Source: Scytolyngbya sp. HA4215-MV1 (lineage in GTDB: Bacteria; Cyanobacteriota; Cyanobacteriia; Leptolyngbyales; Leptolyngbyaceae). From it: a DNA stretch of 64,000 nt. Shown here in pieces: positions 48,228 to 57,814 of the stretch. The stretch covers positions 310,001 through 374,000 of the forward strand of contig JAHHIA010000004.1 in the NCBI GenBank assembly GCA_019359045.1, given 5' to 3'. The notes beneath the pieces were generated by a model. The model worked only from the letters and a program-made list of their open reading frames with translations. It was not told the origin of the DNA and searched no databases. Numbering within the stretch: position 1 is the stretch's first letter; each line of letters starts with the position of its first letter. The position numbers and the translations under genes were made by a program.

Positions 48228-48288
48228 TGAGTTGGCAAATCGGCAGGTAGAGTAGAGTGAAATCAGCGGCTAAAGCAGGGGACGTTTC

Positions 48289-48363
48289 ATGACAATTCAG
48301 GAACTAGAGACTCAACTGCTTAAACTTGATCCATACCCAACAACTCAATCCTCAAGTGCTTAA
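48289..48363 (+). pseudogene. Remnant of an antitoxin-like gene N-terminus
   Basis: A 24-codon frame MTIQELETQLLKLD... resembles the first helix of small cyanobacterial addiction-module proteins, which continue for about 70 residues. Here it ends early at TAA 48361. It is probably a stump left by recombination, or at best a short peptide gene preceding mntA. Confidence 0.4.
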
Positions 48364-48381
48364 TTGGAGCAGCGATCGAGC

Positions 48382-48672
48382 ATGAACATTCGAGAGTATT
48401 TAATCGAAAAACGCAAAGATATTCTGGAAACGGCAGCCAAATATGGCGCTTATAACGTCCGCATCTTTGGCTCAGTCGCACGAGGGGACGCAGACGCAGA
48501 AAGCGATGTCGATTTTCTGGTAGAGATGGAGTCAGGACGCAGTTTACTAGATCTGGGTGGGCTGCTGATGGAATTGCAAGACTTATTGGGCTGTCCAGTT
48601 GATATTGTGACCGAACAAGGACTGCGCCAAAGAATCCGCGATCGAGTCCTGAATGAAGCCATCCCTCTATGA
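48382..48672 (+). CDS. mntA: MntA-type minimal nucleotidyltransferase antitoxin
   Basis: A 96-residue MNT-domain protein with the signature GSVARG (30-35) and SDVDFLV (41-47), giving the two catalytic Asp residues D42 and D44. Proteins of this type neutralise HepT toxins by adding AMP groups. The ATG at 48382 gives the family N-terminus; the frame extends to a TTG/GTG-like start at 48364. The ATG of the expected hepT overlaps the mntA stop, but hepT is cut after a few codons. Confidence 0.85.
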   Translation: MNIREYLIEKRKDILETAAKYGAYNVRIFGSVARGDADAESDVDFLVEMESGRSLLDLGGLLMELQDLLGCPVDIVTEQGLRQRIRDRVLNEAIPL

Positions 48673-48695
48673 GAGACGATCAAGCCAACGAGTTA
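48669..48695 (+). pseudogene. Start of a truncated hepT toxin gene
   Basis: An ATG overlapping the mntA stop (ATGA) begins MRDDQANEL, the usual HepT opening (MRDD-). The sequence is then replaced at 48696 by a copy of the cobN 3' end. So only about nine codons of hepT remain. Confidence 0.55.
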
Positions 48696-48773
48696 CCAAT
48701 CTTGCCTTCAATCTGGGCTTCCGCTTCCAGCGACCACGATCGCAACTGATGCAACATCTCCGGACTGGCATTT
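48696..48773 (-). pseudogene. Duplicate fragment of the cobN 3' end
   Basis: 78 bases match the true cobN end at 49374-49451 with four differences, in the same orientation. In protein terms the copy reads NASPEMLHQLRSWSLEAEA-, the real gene NASPAVLHQLRSLSLEAEA-. It is the right-hand repeat flanking the RelE/ParE cassette. Confidence 0.85.
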
Positions 48774-48828
48774 TGACCTGATGTCAGACCTCGCGACGCT
48801 CTATCTTGGAATCGAGTAGTCAAGAGAA

Positions 48829-49098
48829 CTACTTATAAACGTCTCCACGAGATCCAATTGTGGTAATCACATAGGTTTGAGCGTCTTGATCTTCAATAAA
48901 CAGCACTCGATATTTACCAATCCGTAAGCGGAGTTCAGGACGACCCTTGAGTGGTTTAATGTCAAGCGTTTCTGGTGCAGTGAGCAACGTATCTAACGCT
49001 TCAACAATTCGCAATTAATCTTCTGGTTGCATTCGTTCCAGATATTTCTGGGCAGGCTTCAAAACAAGATATTGCCAATCAGCGTGCCGATTCGCCAA
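48829..49098 (-). pseudogene. RelE/ParE-family toxin gene with in-frame stop
   Basis: Read from a TTG at 49098, the frame gives LANRHADWQYLVLKPAQKYL...MQPED, then TAA at 49015-49017, then LRIVEALDTLL...PELRLRIGKYRVLF...GSRGDVYK. The two parts together make a normal ~89-residue RelE/ParE toxin, so the gene carries one nonsense codon. A downstream TTG at 49014 could allow a 61-residue C-terminal piece. The antitoxin gene overlaps the toxin start. Confidence 0.7.
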
Positions 49099-49336
49099 GA
49101 TTGCCTCCAAACAGCCTTTGCTTCAAGCCTGCCGCAGTGATCCCTCTATCCCGACCTGCCCAATACTCCTGCAAAGCCGCTTCACTGGCAGAAATTTCTT
49201 CAGCAGCAATCACTTCATCGGTGCCCTCTACTCTCACCGCCTGAGGCAAACTCACCGATAAAGCCTCCAGTAACCGTGCTTGATCTGCCAAAGGCAGGCG
49301 TTTCGCCAAACTGAGAACTTCTTCATAAGTGGGCAT
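49079..49336 (-). CDS. Antitoxin of the RelE/ParE-type pair
   Basis: An 85-residue acidic protein starting MPTYEEVLSLAKRLPLADQARLLEALS, with the helical LxxAxxLPxxDQxxLLExL pattern of cyanobacterial antitoxins. The C-terminal part (GLKQRLFGG) should wrap the toxin. Its stop overlaps the toxin start region, as in type II toxin-antitoxin operons. It is intact, while the toxin has a stop codon. Confidence 0.75.
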   Translation of the reverse strand: MPTYEEVLSLAKRLPLADQARLLEALSVSLPQAVRVEGTDEVIAAEEISASEAALQEYWAGRDRGITAAGLKQRLFGGNLGESAR

Positions 49337-49363
49337 CGCTCTTACCCAAATTGCAACATTAAC

Positions 49364-52300
49364 TCAATATACGCCAATCTTGCCCTCAATCTGGGCTTCC
49401 GCTTCCAGCGACAACGATCGCAACTGATGCAACACCGCCGGACTGGCATTTGCCCACATGCCCCGCTGATGCGCTTCCAGCAACCGCTCCGCCATATCTC
49501 GTAACGCCCAGGGATTCTTTTGCTGCACAAACGCCTGCACCTGCGGGTCGAGCAAATACGCCTCCGCCACGCCCTGATACATGTAATCGCCCACACATTG
49601 CGTCGTCGCATCATAGGCAAACAAATAATCGATCGTCGCTGCCATTTCAAACGCGCCCTTATAGCCATGGCGCATCGCCCCCGCAATCCACTTGGGATTA
49701 ATCACCCGCGATCGATAGACCCGCGCGATTTCCTGTTGCAGCGATCGCACCTTGGGATTTTCTGGCAGCGCATGATCACCAAAATACACCGTCGGGTTTT
49801 GCCCCTGGAGCGATCGTACCGCCGCCGTTAGCCCGCCCTGAAACTGATAATAGTCATCCGAATCCAGCAAATCATGTTCGCGATTGTCCTGGTTTTGCAA
49901 CACAATCTGCAGATCGCTCAACCGCCGCTCAAACACCTCCGGCTCCGAATGCCCCACCCCCTGAGCGCCATAGGCATAGCTGCTCCAGTTGAGATACGCC
50001 CGCGCCAGGTCATCGGAGGTCTGCCAGTTTTGCGACTCAATCAACCCCTGCAACCCCGCCCCATAGGCCCCCGGTTTCGAGCCAAACACCCGATAGCTCG
50101 ATCGGCGTTGCGCCTGCTCCGGCGTTAGCCCTGCCTGCTGCCACTCCTGCGTTTCTTGCTGCACCTGCGCCGCCAGGGGATTGTCGGCAGCGGGTTCATC
50201 CAGCGCCGCCACCGCTGCCACTGCCTGACTAAACAAATCAATCAGATTGGGAAACGCATCGCGAAAGAATCCCGAAATCCGCAGCGTCACATCCACACGA
50301 GGACGACCCAACAGCGAAAGGGGCAACACCTCAAAATCAATCACCCGTCGCGAAGCCCCTTCCCAAATCGGTTGTACACCCAACAACGCCAGTGCTTCTG
50401 CCAGGTCATCGCCGCCCGTCCGCATGGTTGAGGTGCCCCAAATTGAGAGCGCCAGGGTTTTAGGATACTCACCCTGCTCCTGGGTATAGGTTTCAATCAG
50501 CACTTCTGCCGCCTTGCGTCCCACATCCCAGGCGCTTTCCGTTGGCACCGCCCGAATATCCACCGAATAGAAATTGCGCCCCGTCGGCAACACCTCTGGA
50601 CGACCGCGGGTTGGCGCACCTGATGGCGCAGCGGGCACATAGCCTCCGGCTAAGCCATGTAGCAGATAGTGCATTTCCTGCTCCGTGCGTTGGAGATTGG
50701 GTAAGAGCCGATCGCGAATCCAGCTTAACTCTGCTTGTACCCGATCATGCTCTGGCGCGAGGGTATCGAGGTCAATTTTGGGATGGATGAGTAATTGTTC
50801 AACCTGAATCGCTGCCTGTTGCTCAATTAAGTCAATGATGTCACCTGCCCGATATTCTTTCTGTTCTCCTTTGCCTCTCCGCTCTGTTACTTCGCGACAG
50901 TGTACACCTGAATGATCCGGGATGTCATTCAGTGTGGTTGATCCCCCCAACCCCCTTAAAAAGGGGGCTTCAGATTTCAAAGTCCCCCTTCTAAAGGGGG
51001 ATTTAGGGGGATCGAATGCGGTGTTTCCAAACGTTTCAAATGGATAAACACAAGGTAGCCTGACGACCTGGGCTGGATCAACTGTCAACGGATCAAACTC
51101 CAACCCCCATGCCTGAGCGATCGCGCGGGTCAAGCCCATGCGTCCAGGCGAAGGATGACGGGCGATCGACACGATCAGGTCACGCAGTTGTCGTCCGATG
51201 GGGCATTGTCCAAACACATGCAAGCCATCCCGAATTTGGGATTCTTTAAGTTCACAGAGGTAACGATCGGCATTGGTAATCAGTTCCGTCAGTGCCGTTG
51301 CGGTAAGGGGTTCATCCGGTGCAGCGTTGGCGATCGTGCGAATTTCCTGGCTCAGATTTTCTTGTTGAATCAATGCCGTGATGCGATCGCGAATCACCGG
51401 AGAACGGGATGGGTCAAGGGTCAAGGCTTCGTAATATTCATCAATCAAGCCTTCCAGTTGCTGCAAGCCACCGTAGAGTTCGGCACGGGTCATGGGCGGC
51501 GTGAGGTGGTCGATGATCACCGCTTGCGATCGGCGTTTTGCCTGCGATCCCTCCCCCGGATCATTGACGATAAAGGGGTAGAGATGGGGCAATGCGCCCA
51601 AGGCGATTTCAGGATAGCAAGTTGCTGATAGCGCCAAACTTTTGCCGGGGAGCCATTCCAGGTTGCCATGCTTGCCGACATGGACGATCGCGTGCGTGCC
51701 AAACTCGGATCGCACCCAGTGATAAAACGCCAGATAGTCATGGGTGGGTTCTAGATCGGGCGCGTGATAGTTCAGGGCAGGATCGGTGTCATAGCCACGG
51801 GCAGGCTGAATGCCGACAAACACATTTCCCAGTTGAATGCCCGCGATCGCCAACGAGGCGGGAGCATCGCCCCAGCGTTGGCGAATTTGAGTCTGTACCA
51901 TTTCCGGCAACGTGACAAACCAATCTTGATAAGCCGTGAGGTCAAGAGTTTGATGGGCAGAATTAATGCCGTGGGTTTCTGGATCATTGGTCATCCCGGC
52001 AGTGAGGCGTTGAATTAACTCATCATCGCTGGCAGGAAGATTGTCCACCTGATAGCCTGCCTGTTGCAGTGCCCGTAAAATTGCCACACAACTGGCAGGC
52101 GTATCTAGCCCCACTCCGTTGGCGAGGCGACCGTTGCGGGTGGGATAGTTTGCCAAAATCAGCGCTACTTTGCGGTGATGCAGGGGTTGTTGGCGCAGCT
52201 TCACCCAATTTGCCGCCAGTTCCGCCACAAATTGAATGCGATCGTCCACGGGTTGATAGGTCAACACGTCGGTTTCCAATGTCGCATTCCATCCCTGCAC

Positions 52301-53347
52301 TGCCTTAAACGACACGGCACGACTGATAATGCGCCCATCCACTTCAGGCAACGCCACATTCATCGCTACATCGCGTGGCGACAAGCCTCGCCATTCCTGT
52401 TGCCATTGCGCCAAGCCACCGCCACTCAAAATCACCTGTAACACGGGCACATCCAACTGTTGCCACAGTTCAGGAAAGCGATCGGCAAACGTCGTCGAAG
52501 TTGGAGCCGCAGCGTTGCTCCCCCCCCATTCCCGATCGCCCACTTTTGCCAGGGAAAAGCTGGTGGTGTTGAGCAAAACTTGAATGCCTGCGGCGTCTTT
52601 GGGACGGAACTCCGCCAGTAAATCTGCCTGCACATCAGCATCACGCAACGAGGAGACAAACACGGGTACGGGACACAAGCCACGATCGCATAGGGCTTGA
52701 CAGAGAGCATCGATCGGGGCAAGGTTCCCTGCTAAATAATGCGCTCGATAAAACACAATTCCCACTTGCGGTGCAGTTTGAAGTTCTGGTGCCAGTGGGA
52801 AAGCATAGCGCCCCACCGAAGGCACGGGCAGAGGAGGGACATAGGAATACTCGCTGGCGAGACCGTGATGGGCAATCCAACCTAGGGCGTGGATCATGTT
52901 CTCGACTCCGCCTTCTAGAAAATAGCGCCAGCCTTGATTGACGGTGGCGATCGGCAAGGTGGAATGGCTCATCAGCGTCGGATCGGGCTGGTTGTCGCCG
53001 GGGAGCACAATCAGGGTGGCTCCGGTTTGTTTCACGGTTTCTCGCACCACTTCTAAGCCGTAAGACCAATACGCCCGCCCACCTAATAAGCGCAGCACAA
53101 TGACCTGGGCTTGCTCCAACACGGTTTCGGCATAGGTGTCGATCGACAATTGCTGCTGAAGCTGGAGCAAATTGACCACGCGGACTGCCGGGAAGGCGTT
53201 GGGTAGGTGCGGGATTGCCTGGGCGATCGCACTAATGTCGGTATCTGCGGCGGTGATGAGGACGATCGGGGCAGGGGTCTGCTCGACAAAGATCACACCA
53301 TCGGTATCCGGTGTCCAGCCACCGGGAGTTGCTGCCAGTCTATGCAT
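49364..53347 (-). CDS. cobN: Cobaltochelatase subunit CobN (magnesium-chelatase H-like)
   Basis: A 1327-residue CobN/ChlH-family protein starting MHRLAATPGG. Landmarks: NYPTRNGRLANGVGLDTPAS near 395, HVGKHGNLEWLPGKSLALS (catalytic-region His) near 560, YGGLQQLEGLIDEYYEAL, GRNFYSVDIRAVPTESAW and LSIWGTSTMRTGGDD. It inserts cobalt (or Mg in ChlH) into a tetrapyrrole together with ATPase partners not seen here. Residues about 777-817 come from a dispersed repeat inserted in frame (PPKSPFRRG and FLRGLGG). The 3' end borders the toxin-antitoxin cassette and its last 26 codons are duplicated at 48696-48773. Confidence 0.92.
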   Translation of the reverse strand: MHRLAATPGGWTPDTDGVIFVEQTPAPIVLITAADTDISAIAQAIPHLPNAFPAVRVVNLLQLQQQLSIDTYAETVLEQAQVIVLRLLGGRAYWSYGLEVVRETVKQTGATLIVLPGDNQPDPTLMSHSTLPIATVNQGWRYFLEGGVENMIHALGWIAHHGLASEYSYVPPLPVPSVGRYAFPLAPELQTAPQVGIVFYRAHYLAGNLAPIDALCQALCDRGLCPVPVFVSSLRDADVQADLLAEFRPKDAAGIQVLLNTTSFSLAKVGDREWGGSNAAAPTSTTFADRFPELWQQLDVPVLQVILSGGGLAQWQQEWRGLSPRDVAMNVALPEVDGRIISRAVSFKAVQGWNATLETDVLTYQPVDDRIQFVAELAANWVKLRQQPLHHRKVALILANYPTRNGRLANGVGLDTPASCVAILRALQQAGYQVDNLPASDDELIQRLTAGMTNDPETHGINSAHQTLDLTAYQDWFVTLPEMVQTQIRQRWGDAPASLAIAGIQLGNVFVGIQPARGYDTDPALNYHAPDLEPTHDYLAFYHWVRSEFGTHAIVHVGKHGNLEWLPGKSLALSATCYPEIALGALPHLYPFIVNDPGEGSQAKRRSQAVIIDHLTPPMTRAELYGGLQQLEGLIDEYYEALTLDPSRSPVIRDRITALIQQENLSQEIRTIANAAPDEPLTATALTELITNADRYLCELKESQIRDGLHVFGQCPIGRQLRDLIVSIARHPSPGRMGLTRAIAQAWGLEFDPLTVDPAQVVRLPCVYPFETFGNTAFDPPKSPFRRGTLKSEAPFLRGLGGSTTLNDIPDHSGVHCREVTERRGKGEQKEYRAGDIIDLIEQQAAIQVEQLLIHPKIDLDTLAPEHDRVQAELSWIRDRLLPNLQRTEQEMHYLLHGLAGGYVPAAPSGAPTRGRPEVLPTGRNFYSVDIRAVPTESAWDVGRKAAEVLIETYTQEQGEYPKTLALSIWGTSTMRTGGDDLAEALALLGVQPIWEGASRRVIDFEVLPLSLLGRPRVDVTLRISGFFRDAFPNLIDLFSQAVAAVAALDEPAADNPLAAQVQQETQEWQQAGLTPEQAQRRSSYRVFGSKPGAYGAGLQGLIESQNWQTSDDLARAYLNWSSYAYGAQGVGHSEPEVFERRLSDLQIVLQNQDNREHDLLDSDDYYQFQGGLTAAVRSLQGQNPTVYFGDHALPENPKVRSLQQEIARVYRSRVINPKWIAGAMRHGYKGAFEMAATIDYLFAYDATTQCVGDYMYQGVAEAYLLDPQVQAFVQQKNPWALRDMAERLLEAHQRGMWANASPAVLHQLRSLSLEAEAQIEGKIGVY
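50899..51018. repeat. Dispersed repeat inserted in frame within cobN
   Basis: About 120 bases: GTGTACAC, GATGTCATT-AGTG, GTTGATCCCCC, then inverted CCCCCTTAAAAAGGGGG and CCCCCTTCTAAAGGGGG blocks. It belongs to the family seen at 41891-42270. The length keeps the reading frame, adding about 40 residues at a site between conserved CobN blocks. Confidence 0.8.
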
Positions 53348-53483
53348 GGTTAATGTCCAATGGCGGATGCGAAGGAGTCTACAGCGGGTTCAAGATAAAG
53401 ACAAGTGATCTGTCGTTATGCTACGTCCCGAACAGATGAACTCGCAACTGCTCAAGCAATGTTTGGATAGGTACTAAAAAGAG

Positions 53484-53897
53484 ATGAACAAGCTGAAAGG
53501 GTTTCTTAAAATCATGCTGGCGATTTTTGTGATGACAGCAGGCGTGCTGCATTTTGCCACCCCTGATCCCTTTGTCAAAATCGTGCCTAGCTACCTACCC
53601 TCTCCGTTGATGCTGGTGTATGTCAGTGGCTTCTTTGAAATTCTGGGCGGTGTGGGGTTATTGATGCCACTCGTCAGCCAAGCCGCCGCCTGGGGACTAA
53701 TTGCGTTATTTATTGCCGTATTTCCAGCCAACATTAATATGGCGGTGAATCAAATTCATCTCGATGGTATTCCGGATATTCCCTGGCTCTACTGGGCGAG
53801 ACTGCCTCTTCAAGCAGTGCTGATCGCTTGGGCGTGGTGGTATACCCAACCATCGGTTCCGGTTCAGCAGTCATCCGGGCTGCCAAGTGAGGGTTGA
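53484..53897 (+). CDS. DoxX-family membrane protein
   Basis: A 137-residue protein with four transmembrane helices (starting near residues 8, 47, 70 and 105) and the family pattern LHFATPDPFVKIVPSYLP, then SGFFEILGGVGLL. DoxX/DoxD-like proteins are found in respiratory or thiol-redox contexts; function here unknown. Between cobN and chlN on the opposite strand to both. Confidence 0.8.
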   Translation: MNKLKGFLKIMLAIFVMTAGVLHFATPDPFVKIVPSYLPSPLMLVYVSGFFEILGGVGLLMPLVSQAAAWGLIALFIAVFPANINMAVNQIHLDGIPDIPWLYWARLPLQAVLIAWAWWYTQPSVPVQQSSGLPSEG

Positions 53898-53967
53898 CCG
53901 GGAAATGGGTGCGAGTTTTGGGTTGGCTGTCACGGCTGGATAAAAGATCCTAGAACAGAGAGCGATT

Positions 53968-53996
53968 AAAAAAAACGGATGAGGAGCACTCATCCG
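53968..53996 (-). terminator. Terminator downstream of chlN
   Basis: On the minus strand CGGATGA / TCATCCG, a seven-pair stem with a seven-base loop, is followed by eight T. It lies 28 bases after the chlN stop. Confidence 0.9.
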
Positions 53997-54023
53997 TTTG
54001 GTCAATCAGATATCCAGAGAGTC

Positions 54024-55439
<1,416 letters not shown>

Positions 55440-55482
55440 CTACGGTGGGTGGTCAGTGAGTTGGTGGTAGCAGGGAATGGGG

Positions 55483-55552
55483 GTAGGAGGTGGGAGGTGG
55501 GAGGCAGAAGTTAGGAGCCAGGAGGTAGGAGGTAGGAGGCAGAAGGTAGGGA
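55483..55552. repeat. Heptanucleotide tandem repeat, 10 units
   Basis: Ten seven-base units (GTAGGAG, GTGGGAG, GCAGAAG, TTAGGAG, CCAGGAG) in the spacer between chlN and the DUF5331 gene, on the purine-rich plus strand. Same unit family as at 30347-30381. Confidence 0.8.
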
Positions 55553-55575
55553 TTGATCTCCACTTCTCTACCCCT

Positions 55576-55998
55576 TCACTTCTCTACCCCTCCACCTCTC
55601 TGCCTGGGACGAGAGCCTTCGCAGTCTTCGTCGATTTTGGTCGGTAGGCGACTGGCGGGATTGGGCAGTGGCAGTTCGCGGTTCGACTCTGGCAGCAATT
55701 TGACTGGGTTGGGTGAAGCAATGTCTTCGATCACTTGCATCTCTTGGTCGGGATTAAAGTTGAGTCCCAGTGCCATAACAATGCGATCGGGATTGTTGCT
55801 GAGATCCACAATCAGAGGCAAAAGCTGCGTGAGTCGGGGTTCTAAAACCGTGAGTGTTGCCAAAATAAAACCAGAAGAGGGGCGACGGTGACCATTACAA
55901 TCGACCCAAACGCCTAAGCGAGCCAGCCACTCGCGATTTTCCTGGTAATAGGTCAGCCATTTTTCTCTAAGAAGTTGACGAAGTTGCTCGGTATTCAC
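55576..55998 (-). CDS. DUF5331 protein between chlL and chlN
   Basis: A 140-residue protein with the conserved opening LRQLLREKWLTYYQENREWLARLGVWV and a Pro-rich tail. A protein of this type sits between chlL and chlN in many cyanobacteria, which suggests a role with the dark protochlorophyllide reductase, although none has been shown. No catalytic motif seen. Confidence 0.8.
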   Translation of the reverse strand: MNTEQLRQLLREKWLTYYQENREWLARLGVWVDCNGHRRPSSGFILATLTVLEPRLTQLLPLIVDLSNNPDRIVMALGLNFNPDQEMQVIEDIASPNPVKLLPESNRELPLPNPASRLPTKIDEDCEGSRPRQRGGGVEK

Positions 55999-56013
55999 AG
56001 ATCAAAAAGTTGC

Positions 56014-56070
56014 GAGGTCTGAGTTTCAAGTTTTAAGTTAACGAATCACTCATACCTTAAAACTCATCGC
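56014..56070. repeat. Heptanucleotide repeat block between chlL and the DUF5331 gene
   Basis: Seven-base periodic sequence with units like GAGTTTC, AAGTTTT, AAGTTAA, CTCATAC, CTTAAAA, CTCATCG. It resembles the blocks at 22074-22235. Confidence 0.5.
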
Positions 56071-56083
56071 CCGTCTCTTTTCT

Positions 56084-56947
56084 TTAGACCATCATCAGAT
56101 CCAGTTGTTCTTCTTCAGTTTTCTTCGGTTGCGTCGGGTTGAGGTAGAAGTCTGACAACAGGGAGAACAGTTCGCGATCGGGAGAATCGTTGGGGACGAC
56201 ACCTTCAGGTCTTGCCAAAATTTGGTCAGCAATGTTCAGGTAATAATCGCAGACATAGTTGAGTGATGGGTCAGACTCTGCCATCTCAAACAGGGTTTTG
56301 CCTTTGACACGTGAGACTCGAATGTCTTCAATCAGGGGCAAAATTTCGAGCACGGGCATGGGAACTGCCTCGATATACTTGTCGATCAGATCTCGCTTGG
56401 AGGTGCGATTGCCAATCAATCCACCCAGACGTAGCGGATGGGTGCGAGCTTTTTCGCGCACAGAAGCTGCAATCCGATTGGCTGCAAACAGAGCATCGAA
56501 CCCATTGTCTGTGACGATCATGCAGTAGTCAGCGTAGTTCAGCGGTGCTGCGAAACCGCCACAAACCACGTCACCCAATACGTCAAACAAAATCACATCG
56601 TACTCATCGAAAGCATTGAGTTCTTTCAACAGTTTGACGGTTTCACCGACAACGTAGCCGCCGCAACCCGCTCCGGCAGGGGGACCCCCCGCTTCCACGC
56701 AATCGACCCCACCATAGCCCTTGTAGATCACATCTTCGGGCCAAACATCTTCGTAGTGATAGTCTTTTTCTTGCAGGGTGTCGATGATGGTTGGAATCAG
56801 GAATCCAGTCAGGGTAAAGGTGCTGTCGTGTTTGGGGTCGCAACCGATTTGCAACACTTTCTTCCCGCGGCGAGCCAGGGCAACTGAGATATTGCAACTG
56901 GTTGTGGACTTACCAATGCCACCTTTTCCGTATACTGCAAGTTTCAC
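56084..56947 (-). CDS. chlL: Light-independent protochlorophyllide reductase iron-sulfur ATP-binding protein
   Basis: A 287-residue NifH-like protein with P-loop GKGGIGKS (7-14), C95 (GAGCGGY) and C129 (DVVCGGF) as ligands of the 4Fe-4S cluster bridging the dimer. It passes electrons with ATP hydrolysis to ChlN-ChlB. First gene of the chlL-DUF5331-chlN operon. The 868-base upstream region (to 57814) is gene-free and must hold its promoter. Confidence 0.97.
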   Translation of the reverse strand: MKLAVYGKGGIGKSTTSCNISVALARRGKKVLQIGCDPKHDSTFTLTGFLIPTIIDTLQEKDYHYEDVWPEDVIYKGYGGVDCVEAGGPPAGAGCGGYVVGETVKLLKELNAFDEYDVILFDVLGDVVCGGFAAPLNYADYCMIVTDNGFDALFAANRIAASVREKARTHPLRLGGLIGNRTSKRDLIDKYIEAVPMPVLEILPLIEDIRVSRVKGKTLFEMAESDPSLNYVCDYYLNIADQILARPEGVVPNDSPDRELFSLLSDFYLNPTQPKKTEEEQLDLMMV

Positions 56948-57814
56948 GCGAGTTATCTCCTATCGTCTTGAGTGAGTGCTTCCGGTCTAGAAATCAGCAG
57001 GTTAAATGCGAGTTCAGGGCGCAGTGGGTCTAACGAGCTTGTTTTAAGAAGCTTTTTAATAGTGTGGTTGCAAGCATTATTGTCGAATCTTCTTGCAAAG
57101 GAAAGGGGCTTCATAAATGAATGGGCTCGCTTGAGCTATCCTGAGGTTTCTGGAAGCTGATTTTCTGATTAGGCTCACTATAAACCCAACAGGAAACTTT
57201 TTTAGCGGATCCTACAGATTTTAACAAACTACTTTTATAAAAATAAGAACAAAAGACAAAAATTTGAAAAGGCTTGATTTGTGGTTTTTTCCAGCATTTT
57301 TGTCCAGGAAAATTGGGCAATCGGGCACGATCGTCCAGCACTGGAGAGGGATCAAGTTGCCCAAAATCTAGGTTGCAGCGTCTTTCAGCCGCTTACGATC
57401 GCGCAACGCTAGCGGCAATTTTCCGCTGCACCGTTCTCCATCAACGTTGCTTTGTTAAAAATAGTGAAACTTTGCCAACTCGACAGCCATGCAGTGGAAA
57501 TTGCGGTTCTACTTCAGTTTGTGTTGACCTGACGTGGGGGCTTAGCATTCGGCTAAAAATCGATGCAATCTTGCCAAGAATATTGCCTAAATGCTAAGCC
57601 CTTCTAGGATTTGAGAGATCCAACACAAAATCCGTCAGAATCAGGAATCATTCAGGAAAAGGGACGATCGCTGTATTCCCCAAAATTGGTCAATGTACAA
57701 TTGATTAACCATCTAGCAGTGGATATTGGCAGTAGCCTAGCCAAAGCACAGATTCTTTCGTGCTTTGACAGTTGCTCTCAGTAGCAGAGTGTCCTTCCAC
57801 ATTCCTCTCTCTCT
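56948..57814. other. Divergent intergenic region with one hairpin element
   Basis: About 870 bases between the divergent chlL and TIR-WD40 genes. It contains an AT-rich part (57190-57270) and the hairpin element at 57518-57629, and presumably two promoters. No gene is supported. Confidence 0.5.
57518..57629. mobile_element. MITE-like hairpin element
   Basis: A 112-base element with perfect 9-bp terminal inverted repeats (TTTGTGTTG / CAACACAAA) and an inner perfect 11-bp inverted pair GGGCTTAGCAT / ATGCTAAGCCC (57538-57548 and 57591-57601). No coding content. Related ends occur at 42291 and in the 106-bp duplication, so it is a dispersed non-autonomous element candidate. Confidence 0.65.

Noticed and set aside
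53348-53483. Cobalamin riboswitch upstream of cobN
   Set aside because: The spacer is only about 135 bases and no B12-box or matching stem set could be seen.
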